Assembly: GCF_002860285.1 (NCBI RefSeq)
Contig: NZ_PGVF01000016.1
Coordinates: forward strand, 124,001 to 188,000
Direction of reading: 5' to 3'
Length of the DNA: 64,000 nt
Origin: Bacillus sp. M6-12
GTDB lineage: Bacteria > Bacillota > Bacilli > Bacillales > DSM-1321
Shown: positions 1 to 7,797 of the stretch, in pieces
How the letters are laid out: each line of letters opens with the position of its first letter
Position numbering within the stretch: the stretch's first letter is position 1
The notes under the pieces: model-generated
What the model saw: the letters and a program-made list of their open reading frames with translations, nothing else
Told to the model about the DNA's origin: nothing
Databases searched by the model: none
Program-made: the position numbers and the translations under genes

Positions 1-2
1 AA

Positions 3-323
3 GACGCTAACACTACAGAACATTTTATAGATAATGAATTAGCTCATGTGTTTTTGTATAGGACAGAAGGATTAAATAGTCAGTTTAGTTTTCAAAAGGA
101 AGAAGTTTCGGGAATTGCTAGAGCTGAGTTAAATAGTTTTTTTGCTCTATGCAAAGGAAAGGCGGATGAAATCCGCATGGATGGCTTTGAAATTGACCAA
201 AATTCAAATAAAATCCCATTTAGCAAAATGGTAAGCAAGAGCGGAATTGTGCCCCATGAAGAATCGTACCTTTTAAAAGTGGCAACAGCGATACAAACTG
301 CGTTAAACAAGTCAAAAGGCTGA
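3..323 (+). CDS. NUDIX hydrolase, C-terminal part (5' truncated by window edge)
   Basis: The reading frame is open from the first bases and ends at 323; 106 residues are visible. The stretch ELAHVFLYR followed by a GIARAEL segment and a C-terminal helix resembles the end of NUDIX hydrolases of the isopentenyl-diphosphate-isomerase-like group common in Bacillus. The NUDIX box itself would lie left of the window, so the family call rests on the C-terminal part only. Substrate unknown. A GTG at 48 lies within this frame but is internal, because coding similarity continues upstream of it. Confidence 0.6.
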   Translation, partial: DANTTEHFIDNELAHVFLYRTEGLNSQFSFQKEEVSGIARAELNSFFALCKGKADEIRMDGFEIDQNSNKIPFSKMVSKSGIVPHEESYLLKVATAIQTALNKSKG

Positions 324-336
324 AGGTAAAGCCAAC

Positions 337-367
337 CCATCCATTATAAGATTTTTAATATGGATGG
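337..367. terminator. Stem-loop between convergent genes
   Basis: Perfect 8-bp inverted repeat, CCATCCAT at 337-344 and ATGGATGG at 360-367, in the short space between the NUDIX gene (+) and the MFS gene (-). There is no clear U-tract, so termination is inferred from position. Confidence 0.4.
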
Positions 368-398
368 ATTAATGGAAAAACTATAAGAGTGCTGCCAG

Positions 399-1622
399 TT
401 ACTGATTGACGTTTTCTGGTACAGAAGATTTTGATTTTAAAAGGCAGAAAGCAATTAATAGAAATATTCCAATAAAGATGTAAGAAAGACCGCCCGCTAA
501 TCCCATTGTTCTAGGCTGGATAAATTCTGTAGCCAGGCCGGCAAAGAACATGGAAACTCCTATAAGAGTGTTTGATATGGTTTCTGTTAGGCCAAACACC
601 ATTCCATGGTGGTCTTCAGGAATTTCCTCCATCAGCACTGTATCGAAACAAGCATTTCCAATGCCCGACATAAAAGCTGCACCGGTAAAAATAAAAAAGG
701 CAGTGATTACGAAATAGATTTGGCTTTGTAAAACGAGAAAAACTCCCTCCAGCATTAAACAGGCAATTCCGATTACCAGCAAGTTCTTTTTTAATCTGTT
801 GGCAGCAGAGAAGCTTACCATCAGCCCGATTCCAAGTGCTCCATAAAAAGCGCCGACACCGAAACCTCCCAAATTAAAAACATTTACGGCATACACACTT
901 ATTAATACATTATCAATCCCTGCCACTAACGCCACAAAAATTTGGCCCAGCAGTACAAGTTGTAACGGTGCCGAGGCGAGGATGATTTTTTTCACTGTCG
1001 ATAAAGGAAGTTTTTCCCGGTGAACACTTTTCATTACTTTTTCTTCAGACGGAAAAGTAATGGTTGAAATGATGAATGCAGCGGCCAAAAAGGAAAATCC
1101 ATTCAGCCAAAATGTAAATTGAGGACCAAAGAAAAACGAAACAATTCCCCCGGAAAACGCACCTCCAATTAGTACAATCCCAACCATAACCTGCTCCAGG
1201 CTATTCACTTTTAGGAGGATTCCTTTGTCTTTCAAAAGCCTGGGTATGGATGATTTTCGAGCTGGGGAATATATCGCTTCACCTGCTGCCAGAAAAAAAG
1301 ACACAAGATAAACGATCCAGATGTCTTCCTTACCATTGACGAAAAGCAGAAGCAATGCGAAAATAATACGCGATAAATCGGTAATAATCAAAATGTTCTT
1401 TTTGGAGTAACGGTCTGCCAAAATCCCGCCAATTGGGCCAAAGAACAGGAAAGGAAAAAGCCTTATGGCCAGGGTAACACCAACTGCAAAACCTGAACCT
1501 GTTATTTGCAGCAGCATGGCATAAACAGCTACTGAGCTGAACCGGTCACCAATCCCATTGACCACTCCAGCATAAAATAGTTTCCCATACTGATTTTCCT
1601 GCCTGAAAAGAGCTCCCCACAT
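399..1622 (-). CDS. MFS efflux transporter (MFS_3 / macrolide-efflux type)
   Basis: 407-residue integral membrane protein with about 12 hydrophobic segments, the usual size of a major facilitator. The loop after the second helix carries GGILADRYSKKNIL, which is the conserved MFS motif A (GxxxDRxxRR). It probably exports a drug or toxic compound across the cytoplasmic membrane; the substrate cannot be read from sequence. It lies 66 bp downstream of an ArsR/DUF2087 regulator on the same strand. Two ATCTAATT repeats in that gap match half-sites of an inverted repeat upstream of the regulator, so both genes are probably repressed together. Confidence 0.85.
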   Translation of the reverse strand: MWGALFRQENQYGKLFYAGVVNGIGDRFSSVAVYAMLLQITGSGFAVGVTLAIRLFPFLFFGPIGGILADRYSKKNILIITDLSRIIFALLLLFVNGKEDIWIVYLVSFFLAAGEAIYSPARKSSIPRLLKDKGILLKVNSLEQVMVGIVLIGGAFSGGIVSFFFGPQFTFWLNGFSFLAAAFIISTITFPSEEKVMKSVHREKLPLSTVKKIILASAPLQLVLLGQIFVALVAGIDNVLISVYAVNVFNLGGFGVGAFYGALGIGLMVSFSAANRLKKNLLVIGIACLMLEGVFLVLQSQIYFVITAFFIFTGAAFMSGIGNACFDTVLMEEIPEDHHGMVFGLTETISNTLIGVSMFFAGLATEFIQPRTMGLAGGLSYIFIGIFLLIAFCLLKSKSSVPENVNQ

Positions 1623-1647
1623 TAAGAGACCGCCACCTTTAACGTTT

Positions 1648-1672
1648 ATCTAATTTGAAGAATATCTAATTA
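1648..1672. promoter_or_regulatory. Probable operator half-sites upstream of the MFS gene
   Basis: Two direct copies of ATCTAATT (1648-1655 and 1664-1671). They match the right half of the perfect inverted repeat at 2292-2313 upstream of the neighbouring ArsR-type regulator. Inferred to be binding sites of that regulator. Confidence 0.5.
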
Positions 1673-1688
1673 CTTAGGTAAAAAAATA

Positions 1689-2261
1689 TTAGCTTAACCA
1701 CCATAATTCTTCCGGGTTTAATTCATATTGGTTATTTTCTCTGTACATAAACTGGCACATAATAAGCTCTCGGCGCAAGGTTGCGTAATCATCATAATAC
1801 TGCTTAAGATATTCGTTCATTTCTCTTTCGTGGTACACTGTGCCGAATTTTAACCCTTTAATCATATAGGCCAAAACCACAAGCTTTTTCTTTCGCTGCG
1901 CAGGGAAATTCTTAAGTTTGCCATCTGCAGTAAAGAAATTTTTAATGATGCTTTCTCTTTCCTCTGCCGTTACATTCATCTCATTTGCCGTCCCCTTTCC
2001 GACTGAGTTAATTGCCGCTGAACTGGATTCAAGGATTTTTGTATTGAGCGAGAAGTAAATAGTATTTTTCTCCCGGCGCTCTTTAATTAAGCCGACATCC
2101 CGAAGTTTAGCAATGTGATGGGTAATGGTTGGGGGCTTCAGCCCGAGCTTTCCTGCAATGGCCTGCCCATGAAGGGGGCCATGCTGCAATAAGGCGATAA
2201 TTCGGATGCGGGTCAAGTCGCCTAAAGCCTTATGAAACTCCACCAATTTATTTAACTGCAT
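1689..2261 (-). CDS. ArsR-family HTH regulator with DUF2087 domain
   Basis: 190 residues. An N-terminal winged helix (about residues 5-75; HGQAIAGKLGLKPPTITHHI is the recognition region) is followed by a C-terminal DUF2087 domain (about 105-185; KKLVVLAYMIKGLKFG and DDYATLRRELI are typical). Members of this architecture act as transcriptional repressors. ATG 2261 is preferred over TTG 2264 because AGAGGTG sits at the right distance. No cysteine metal site of the classical ArsR type is visible, so a metal inducer is not supported. The MFS transporter downstream is the likely target. Confidence 0.85.
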   Translation of the reverse strand: MQLNKLVEFHKALGDLTRIRIIALLQHGPLHGQAIAGKLGLKPPTITHHIAKLRDVGLIKERREKNTIYFSLNTKILESSSAAINSVGKGTANEMNVTAEERESIIKNFFTADGKLKNFPAQRKKKLVVLAYMIKGLKFGTVYHEREMNEYLKQYYDDYATLRRELIMCQFMYRENNQYELNPEELWWLS

Positions 2262-2291
2262 CAAGTGTTCACCTCTAATTTTATGATTAAC

Positions 2292-2313
2292 TAATTAGAT
2301 AATAATCTAATTA
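2292..2313. promoter_or_regulatory. Perfect 9-bp inverted repeat, probable ArsR operator
   Basis: TAATTAGAT (2292-2300) and ATCTAATTA (2305-2313) separated by 4 bp, directly upstream of the ArsR/DUF2087 gene. Size and symmetry fit a dimeric winged-helix operator used for autoregulation. Confidence 0.6.
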
Positions 2314-2500
2314 CGTTTTTTGTACAATAACCAATTTAAGTTTTTCATTACTTTTTCATTTATAAAGAGAGCCGGGGAGTTGTTAGATTAATTGCCAATT
2401 CAGCTAGGTTTATTTAGCTAATGAAATTTCCTATCTTTTCAAACTTCCGCTCAAAATGCTCTATTGCCTAGACATTGTACAAGCTGTTTGATTTACGGAG

Positions 2501-2509
2501 CATATCATA
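2501..2509 (+). promoter_or_regulatory. Possible sporulation-type -10 box (CATATCATA)
   Basis: CATATCATA fits the CATANNNTA -10 pattern of sigma-K or sigma-E promoters and lies just before the strong ribosome site at 2521. No good -35 AC element at the usual 16-17 bp spacing was found, so the assignment is weak. Confidence 0.2.
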
Positions 2510-2534
2510 AAAAGTAATAGGGAAGGAGGTCTGA

Positions 2535-2708
2535 ATGTATATTCCGGGTGTAGTTTACGCCTTCATTGCATTTGATGCAATGAGGGATAGCTTTAGCGGA
2601 ACGAATATATATCAGAGTTCTAAGTATTGTATGAAAAGCTCGAAGTTAAATTACACTCAATTGTTTGCAGCGAATGCAAACTTGAATACTGTTTTTACGC
2701 TGCGTTAG
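2535..2708 (+). CDS. Small hypothetical protein (57 aa) upstream of the repeat protein
   Basis: ATG 2535 follows a near-perfect Shine-Dalgarno sequence (GGAAGGAGG, 2521-2529). The frame encodes 57 residues beginning MYIPGVVYAFIAFDAM and stops at 2708, 41 bp before the repeat-protein start, so the two may be cotranscribed. The N-terminal third is hydrophobic and the rest polar. I recognise no family. It could also be a translated leader rather than a functional protein. Confidence 0.4.
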   Translation: MYIPGVVYAFIAFDAMRDSFSGTNIYQSSKYCMKSSKLNYTQLFAANANLNTVFTLR

Positions 2709-2749
2709 CGGCGGGCGTTAGAAAATACATTTTGAAAGGAAAAGATCTT

Positions 2750-3352
2750 ATGGGAAACAATAGAGCTCAAGCAAGAAATAATAGAGACCAGGAAAGAAAC
2801 AACAGGGATCAGGAAAAAAATAACCGCGACCAGGAAAGAAACAACAGGGATCAGGAAAAGAACAACAGGGATCAGGAAAAGAACAACAGGTATCAGGAAA
2901 AGAACAACCGGGACCAGGAAAGAAACAACAGGGATCAGGAAAAGAACAATCGCGACCAGGAAAAGAACAATCGCGACCAGGAAAGAAACAACAGAGATCA
3001 GGAAAAGAACAATCGCGACCAGGAAAGAAACAACAGGGATCAGGAAAAAAATAACCGAGACCAGGAAAGAAACAACAAGGATCACGAAAAGAACAACCGG
3101 GACCAGGAAAGAAACAATAGGGATCAGGAGAAGAACAATCGCGACCAGGAAAGAAACAACAGGGATCAGAAAAAGAACAACCGCGACCAGGAAAGAAACA
3201 ACAGAGATCAGGAGAAGAACAACCGCGACCAGGAAAGAAACAATAGTGATCAGGAAAGAAATAACCGTGACCAAAGAGGAAACAATCGGGATCAGCGGGA
3301 TTACACCAATAACGAGGAAGCTCCGCGGCCTTGGTTCAACGAAAACCTGTAA
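2750..3352 (+). CDS. Low-complexity heptapeptide-repeat protein (NNRDQE[R/K])
   Basis: 200 residues from ATG 2750, which has GAAAGGA upstream. After Met-Gly come 26 tandem heptads of consensus NNRDQER or NNRDQEK (residues 3-184), then a unique tail ending PRPWFNENL. The R and K in position 7 often alternate, giving a higher period of 14 residues. Composition is almost entirely N, R, K, D, Q and E, with no hydrophobic core, signal peptide or membrane segment, so it is probably disordered or an extended charged fibre. An earlier in-frame ATG at 2627 overlaps the upstream small gene and has a worse ribosome site. Function unknown; a spore-coat or stress-protective role is only a guess. Confidence 0.7.
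   Translation: MGNNRAQARNNRDQERNNRDQEKNNRDQERNNRDQEKNNRDQEKNNRYQEKNNRDQERNNRDQEKNNRDQEKNNRDQERNNRDQEKNNRDQERNNRDQEKNNRDQERNNKDHEKNNRDQERNNRDQEKNNRDQERNNRDQKKNNRDQERNNRDQEKNNRDQERNNSDQERNNRDQRGNNRDQRDYTNNEEAPRPWFNENL
2756..3301 (+). repeat. 26 x 21-bp coding tandem repeat
   Basis: In-frame 21-bp units encoding NNRDQE[R/K], diverged mostly at synonymous positions (CGC, CGG, AGA and AGG arginine codons; GAT and GAC). Single variant units (RYQEK, KDHEK, SDQER, RDQKK) show the array is not freshly amplified throughout. Confidence 0.9.
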
Positions 3353-3432
3353 ACATAAATAAGCAGAGAGGAGCAGACTTGGACAAGCTGCCACCGTTTT
3401 TGTGTAGATAGATAAATTTATAAAGAAATATT

Positions 3433-3464
3433 GGACTGATACCTGCGAGGTACAGTCCTTTTTT
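3433..3464 (+). terminator. Rho-independent terminator of the repeat-protein gene
   Basis: GGACTG-A-TACCT stem with a GCG loop and AGGTA-CAGTCC return arm, followed by TTTTTT. Confidence 0.85.
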
Positions 3465-3506
3465 ATGCTTTCTTTCCATTCATAGATAGGCTGTGAGTTA
3501 AAACTC

Positions 3507-3598
3507 ATGAAAACTTGCTGAAGAATAATTATGTTATGACTTTTTCATGACTAATCAATCTTTGAAGTTAGCCATAACTCACTTATTCACATGACTTT
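3507..3598. repeat. Intergenic repeat, copy A
   Basis: Shares ordered blocks with 39360-39437: TGAAAACTTG, GACTTTTTCAT, CTAAT, TTAGCCA, ACTCACTTAT and ATGACTTT, with only spacer differences. It occupies a non-coding gap and no open frame is conserved between the copies. The rest of the gap up to 3687 shows nothing further. Confidence 0.45.
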
Positions 3599-3687
3599 TT
3601 TATTTCATAATAAACTCAGATGAACACGGGAGAATGTGCTGCCTAAATCTACCGGCGTTCACTAATAACTGAAAAAGGATGATTTAT

Positions 3688-4128
3688 GTGAAAAAAATGT
3701 TATGTTTGTTTATCGTTGCTTTTGCCTTTATGTTAACTGGTTGCTCGATTGAGATTGACACTGGATTTTCCGACTCAAAATCAGAGAAGATTGTTTCTGC
3801 CGCAGAAGCCCTTCAAGATAAAGTTAATGAAGCTTTGGATACGTTAGAAAAACTTGAGAATCAAAACAAAATAACGGCAGATGATCAGGAACGAGTTGCT
3901 GGACAACTAGCAAATGTAATAAGTGCAATAAATGACTTTAAAAAAGTGGAAGCCCCTTTTTTAGGGAATAAAATAAAGGACTTAGCATTTGAAAAATTCC
4001 AGGAAAAAGAAGAAACATTGGTTAAGGTTCAAGAGAAGGCTGAACAGGGCGAGGCTTCTAAGAAGGATTTAGAGCAGGTGAAGGATGCGCTGTCAGATGA
4101 TTTCAGTTTTAACCTTTTTAAAAAATAG
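3688..4128 (+). CDS. Small lipoprotein, coiled-coil rich (DUF6376-like)
   Basis: 146 residues from GTG 3688, which has AAAGG at good spacing; ATG 3679 overlaps that ribosome site. A lipoprotein signal ends in the lipobox LTGC (Cys about residue 19), so the mature protein is anchored to the outer face of the membrane. The remainder is alpha-helical and charged (EKIVSAAEALQDKVNEALD) with the C-terminus SDDFSFNLFKK. Size and layout resemble the Bacillus DUF6376 lipoproteins; that assignment is tentative. A decayed paralog lies at 16136-16445 on the other strand. Function unknown. Confidence 0.75.
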   Translation: MKKMLCLFIVAFAFMLTGCSIEIDTGFSDSKSEKIVSAAEALQDKVNEALDTLEKLENQNKITADDQERVAGQLANVISAINDFKKVEAPFLGNKIKDLAFEKFQEKEETLVKVQEKAEQGEASKKDLEQVKDALSDDFSFNLFKK

Positions 4129-4145
4129 GCTATGTTAAAGTAAGT

Positions 4146-4178
4146 AAGAAAGCGGGCAGAGGTGCCGGCTTTCTTTGC
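4146..4178 (+). terminator. Rho-independent terminator
   Basis: AAGAAAGCGGGCA and GTGCCGGCTTTCTT form a long stem after the lipoprotein gene, ending in TTCTTT. Confidence 0.75.
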
Positions 4179-4263
4179 CTGTTTATTAGAAGATGGCTTA
4201 TTTCTATTTTGTGAATTAAAATAATATTAAGAGTATTAGAAAACAAGGAAGAGTGTGGTCAGC

Positions 4264-5532
4264 GTGTTATTAAAAAATGCAAATTATCTGAATGCAGACT
4301 ATAATGTCGTCCAGGGCAATTTATTGGTAAAAGAAGGAAAAATCATTGTATTAGAGGACACTAGCTCCACTCAGCCAGATGAACAAACGATGGACTGCAG
4401 GGAATTTATTATAATACCAGGGTTATATAATTCCCACTTTCATGGATATTCTCTTTCAGCAAAAGGGATAGCACGGGACATTAAAATAGAAGATTGGTGT
4501 AATGACAGCAGCCAGGGACAAATTCAAAAGAGATATTTTGATAAACTGGATAATTTATCAAGCAGTGATTATCAAATTGTCCTAATGAAAGCGTATATCG
4601 AAATGGTAAAGCAGGGGATTGTATTTACCAGCGAATCGGAACCACAGGAGTGGCCTGATTTGGCGGCCGAAAGCATAAATAAAGTAGGGCTGAAGGGGCT
4701 GATAGATACCCACGATAAAATTGCCGACTATCATAATAAAAAGATACATAATATTTCGTTTGGAACCCATCTGCTTGAAGAGGAAGATATCACGGATGAA
4801 ACATTAGCAAACTGTGAGACAATTAAACAAAAATATGATTCTATTCATTTAACACATTGCATGGAAAACGATTGGCGGAAAGATCTTATTTTCTCAAGTT
4901 ATGGTAAATCGTCGGTGGAACTGTACAAGGAGCGGGACCTCCTTGATCACAAAACAGTTTTATACCATGGAGTTCATTTAAATGAGAAGGATATTACTCT
5001 CCTTGCAGAAACAGGTGCATCGGTAGTCCATTGTCCGGTATCTAACTATTGGACTGCTGCTGGAATAGCACCAGTCAGCAAGATGCTTGAAAAAGGGGTC
5101 AATGTTTGCTTAGGTACTGATTTTGCCAGTGTTGATATATGGGAAACGATGAAGATATCTTATTTTTTATTAAAGAATAGCGCTCCTATTCAGCGTTTTA
5201 CCGCGGAGGATATTTTCAAAATGGCTACAAAAAATGGGGCAGCGGCCTACCAGCTTAGTTCTCATGGCTCCATCGAGGACAATTTTGCTGCGGACATGGT
5301 ATTTATTAAAAAGGACTCATTTATCCCAGATATCCAGACTGGTAACTTTTCCACCGCAGTCCATAATTTAATGATGGAAACCAATAAGGAACGGATTCAT
5401 CATGTAATGGTTGACGGTGAGTGGATCATGTATAACCGGGAGCTGAAGAAAGTGGACGAAGAAACAATAAATCAGGAGTATCAGATTATAGTAGAGAAGC
5501 TGTATAGCGGGATAACCGAATCGATGAAATAG
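4264..5532 (+). CDS. Cytosolic amidohydrolase / deaminase (TrzN-AtzB-SsnA type)
   Basis: 422 residues with a metal-dependent amidohydrolase barrel. The HxH metal ligands are in GLYNSHFHGYS (about residue 60). Further ligands or catalytic residues are LTHCMEND, YHGVHLNEKD and the aspartate in CLGTDFASVD. An N-terminal strand domain (VKEGKIIVLED) and a C-terminal one (DMVFIKKDSF) complete the composite fold. Family members hydrolyse or deaminate N-heterocycles such as guanine, cytosine, S-adenosylhomocysteine or triazines; the substrate is not determinable here. GTG 4264 is preferred (AAGGAAG about 11 nt upstream) over GTG 4255. It has its own terminator and no operon partner. Confidence 0.8.
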   Translation: MLLKNANYLNADYNVVQGNLLVKEGKIIVLEDTSSTQPDEQTMDCREFIIIPGLYNSHFHGYSLSAKGIARDIKIEDWCNDSSQGQIQKRYFDKLDNLSSSDYQIVLMKAYIEMVKQGIVFTSESEPQEWPDLAAESINKVGLKGLIDTHDKIADYHNKKIHNISFGTHLLEEEDITDETLANCETIKQKYDSIHLTHCMENDWRKDLIFSSYGKSSVELYKERDLLDHKTVLYHGVHLNEKDITLLAETGASVVHCPVSNYWTAAGIAPVSKMLEKGVNVCLGTDFASVDIWETMKISYFLLKNSAPIQRFTAEDIFKMATKNGAAAYQLSSHGSIEDNFAADMVFIKKDSFIPDIQTGNFSTAVHNLMMETNKERIHHVMVDGEWIMYNRELKKVDEETINQEYQIIVEKLYSGITESMK

Positions 5533-5571
5533 GGACTTTTCCTAATTGAGTGCCCTTAAAATAGTTCAAGC

Positions 5572-5615
5572 AAAGGCCAGAAGAATTAATAATTTAATTC
5601 CGCTGGCCTTTATAA
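5572..5615 (+). terminator. Rho-independent terminator
   Basis: AAAGGCCAG (5572-5580) pairs with CTGGCCTTT (5603-5611), with a further inner GAATTA/TTAATTC stem. Confidence 0.8.
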
Positions 5616-5650
5616 ACAGCTTATCCTTTTTAAATTACACTAAAATTATA

Positions 5651-5680
5651 TTGACCGTCCGATTTTGGAAATAGGATAAT
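5651..5680 (+). promoter_or_regulatory. Sigma-A promoter of the first kinase/regulator pair
   Basis: TTGACC (5651-5656), an 18-bp spacer and GATAAT (5675-5680). The element is almost repeated upstream of the third kinase (16574-16603), with the same boxes and spacer length and similar spacer sequence. Confidence 0.7.
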
Positions 5681-5715
5681 ATATACATATATGAAAGTTG
5701 AAGGAAGATGAACGA

Positions 5716-6900
5716 TTGGCTAAAAGAAGCTGGAATTGGCAGGATACCCTCTTATTTTGTGTTCGGACTTTATGGGTTATTTTTAACGGTGGATCGTTTT
5801 TAGTATTATTCAGTAATGCTTCAACGAAGTTGCTTATTTTGATTTGGTTTATTCTGCTTTATATAGTCCCTTATCTCTTTTACAGGCCGGGATATAAAAA
5901 GCTCCATTACTATTTAGCGGCAGAAACATTATTAACCGGCGGCATGTATTTATTTATGATGAATCAATTTCATTTGCCTGCTATTAATGGTTTTATTTGT
6001 TTTCCCCTGATAACAATCGCTTATGTCTGTCAAATAAGGCCATTAATATGGGTCGGTCCCTTCATTGCTGTAAGTATTTTTACTATGGGAATAATCTCTG
6101 CCGGTAAAGATTATTCTGAGAGTTCATTAAATTTCATACTGATTTTAGCTGTTTTTTATGGATTAGGCTTTTCCTTGGGAAGGGTAACTGTTATTAATAA
6201 TAAAAGACACGAGCTAATCGAATCCATTCAGGAGAAAAATGCAACACTGGAGCAATATTCTAAAAGAATTGAAGAACTAACCATTATAGAGGAACGGAAT
6301 CGGGTATCTCAGAACTTGCATGATACGGTGGGCGATATTTTTACTTCAATGATAACCAATCTGGATGCACTCCCCTATCTGCTTGATGCCAATAAGGATG
6401 CAGAGGTAGAAAAAAGTATTAAGGAAATCTCCGCCTTAACCCGCAAAGGATTAAATGATGTGAGAAATACAATCCATCAGCTATCCCCCAATGACGAGGT
6501 GAAAACATTAGCTGATTCCTTCCATGAAATTATTGAAGAGTTTATGAATCACACAGATACAGAAGTGGAGTTATTCATTGAAGGGAACGAGAGGGAAGTT
6601 GGGCAAAGGATTAAGCTTACTCTGATCCGTTGTTTACAGGAATCATTAACGAATGCAAAAAGGCATGGGCATGCGAGTCAAGTCAGAATCAAGATCTTCT
6701 TTAACAGGGATTATTTAATACTGCATATAAAGGATAATGGTATTGGTTCAAGCACTATAACTCCAGGTTTCGGTCTGCATACCATGAAGGACAGAGTCGC
6801 TGCATTACGAGGGACTCTAAAAATTGAATCGAATGAGGGAAAGGGAACACAAGTTATCTGTACTATCCCGCTTGGAAGGGAGGAGGCTATTAGCATATGA
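5716..6900 (+). CDS. Sensor histidine kinase, NarL/DesK type (HisKA_3)
   Basis: 394 residues. The N-terminal half holds about five hydrophobic membrane segments (residues 10-150) with no large extracellular domain, then a short coiled coil (NATLEQYSKRIEELTIIEER). The HisKA_3 box is QNLHDTVGDIF, its His being the phosphoacceptor. The ATPase domain has QESLTNAKRHG (N box), DNGIGS (G1) and GFGLHTMKDR. TTG 5716 is chosen because GAAGGAAG lies about 8 nt upstream, at the same place as in the paralog at 16634; TTG 5698 lies before that site. Its stop overlaps the response regulator start (ATGA). Such intramembrane sensors often detect membrane-active antimicrobials. Confidence 0.85.
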   Translation: MAKRSWNWQDTLLFCVRTLWVIFNGGSFLVLFSNASTKLLILIWFILLYIVPYLFYRPGYKKLHYYLAAETLLTGGMYLFMMNQFHLPAINGFICFPLITIAYVCQIRPLIWVGPFIAVSIFTMGIISAGKDYSESSLNFILILAVFYGLGFSLGRVTVINNKRHELIESIQEKNATLEQYSKRIEELTIIEERNRVSQNLHDTVGDIFTSMITNLDALPYLLDANKDAEVEKSIKEISALTRKGLNDVRNTIHQLSPNDEVKTLADSFHEIIEEFMNHTDTEVELFIEGNEREVGQRIKLTLIRCLQESLTNAKRHGHASQVRIKIFFNRDYLILHIKDNGIGSSTITPGFGLHTMKDRVAALRGTLKIESNEGKGTQVICTIPLGREEAISI

Positions 6901-7559
6901 TCAATACGATAATTGTTGAAGATCAGGAACTCATCCGAAAAAGCTTGCGGATAGTTCTGGAAAGCATTTCGGAAATCAAGGTTATCGGTCTGGCGGAAAA
7001 CGGAGCAGAAGCCATCAGGCTATGTGAAAAAAATATTCCGGACATTGTATTAATGGATATTCAAATGCCAGTTATGGATGGGGTACAGGCAACAAAGCAA
7101 ATAAAAGAGCGGTGGCCGGAAGTGAAAGTTATTATCCTGACCACCTTTCAGGATATCACCCATGTCAGGAATGCATTAAATGCAGGTGCGGAAGGCTATA
7201 TTTTAAAAGCAGTTGACCCTCAATTTTTAATAAAAGGAATTGAATTGGTATTTCATGGCGGTTCACTTGTGCCTCAGCATCTGGCAAGAGAAGTTTTCCA
7301 AAATATAAATTATGGTGAAACCGATCCTAGTGAACAGCAGCAGTCAGCTTCCAATCCTTATGACTTGAATGATCAAGAATTAAAAGTACTTAAGTATCTT
7401 GCTCAGGGGCTGCCAAACAAAGCAATCTCTGAATTAATGTTTTTGTCTTTAGGAACTGTCAAAAACTATATTTCTATTATTTATTCCAAGCTGAATGTCA
7501 AAAACCGCTCTTCCGCTATTATGAAAGTGATGGATGAAAGCTTAATCCGCGAAAAGTAA
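6897..7559 (+). CDS. Response regulator, NarL/LuxR family
   Basis: 220 residues. The receiver domain (1-120) has acidic residues in VEDQE, the phosphoacceptor Asp in DIVLMDIQMP and the conserved Lys in ILKAVDP. The C-terminal LuxR-type helix-turn-helix (about 155-215) contains LNDQELKVLKYLAQGLPNKA and GTVKNYIS. The 4-nt ATGA overlap with the kinase gene implies translational coupling and a cognate pair. The ABC exporter genes 240 bp downstream are the likely target. Confidence 0.9.
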   Translation: MINTIIVEDQELIRKSLRIVLESISEIKVIGLAENGAEAIRLCEKNIPDIVLMDIQMPVMDGVQATKQIKERWPEVKVIILTTFQDITHVRNALNAGAEGYILKAVDPQFLIKGIELVFHGGSLVPQHLAREVFQNINYGETDPSEQQQSASNPYDLNDQELKVLKYLAQGLPNKAISELMFLSLGTVKNYISIIYSKLNVKNRSSAIMKVMDESLIREK

Positions 7560-7575
7560 ATAAGTTAAGCTATTT

Positions 7576-7615
7576 AAGGCTGATTCATAATATTGATTAT
7601 GAGTCGGCCTTTTTC
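7576..7615 (+). terminator. Rho-independent terminator
   Basis: AAGGCTGATTCATAA (7576-7590) pairs with TTATGAGTCGGCCTT (7597-7611), followed by TTT. It separates the two-component genes from the ABC exporter, so the latter needs its own promoter in 7616-7797. Confidence 0.85.
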
Positions 7616-7797
7616 TGTTTTAGTGAAAGATCATGACTAAATCTGACTGTTTAAAATGACTTATGGCACCATACTTCATGACTTCCAGATTGTAAATTAT
7701 AGATGCAAGAGAGGGAACTGAAGATTCTTTTTTCGGTAAACCGTGGGATTAGACTGATTAAAATATTGACACAAACATAAGTGAGAGGAGATAGAAG

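Noticed and set aside
2756-3301. Possible CRISPR-like array
   Set aside because: Units are contiguous 21-bp coding repeats without spacers, and no cas genes are near.
2705-3508. Long open frame on the minus strand across the heptad array
   Set aside because: A 21-bp in-frame repeat keeps all frames open; the product is a repetitive valine/leucine string with no ribosome site, while the plus frame has a start, a terminator and a unique tail.
7766-7771. TTGACA as -35 box for the ABC exporter at 7798
   Set aside because: Only about 25 bp remain to the start codon, so no -10 box can fit with a usable leader.
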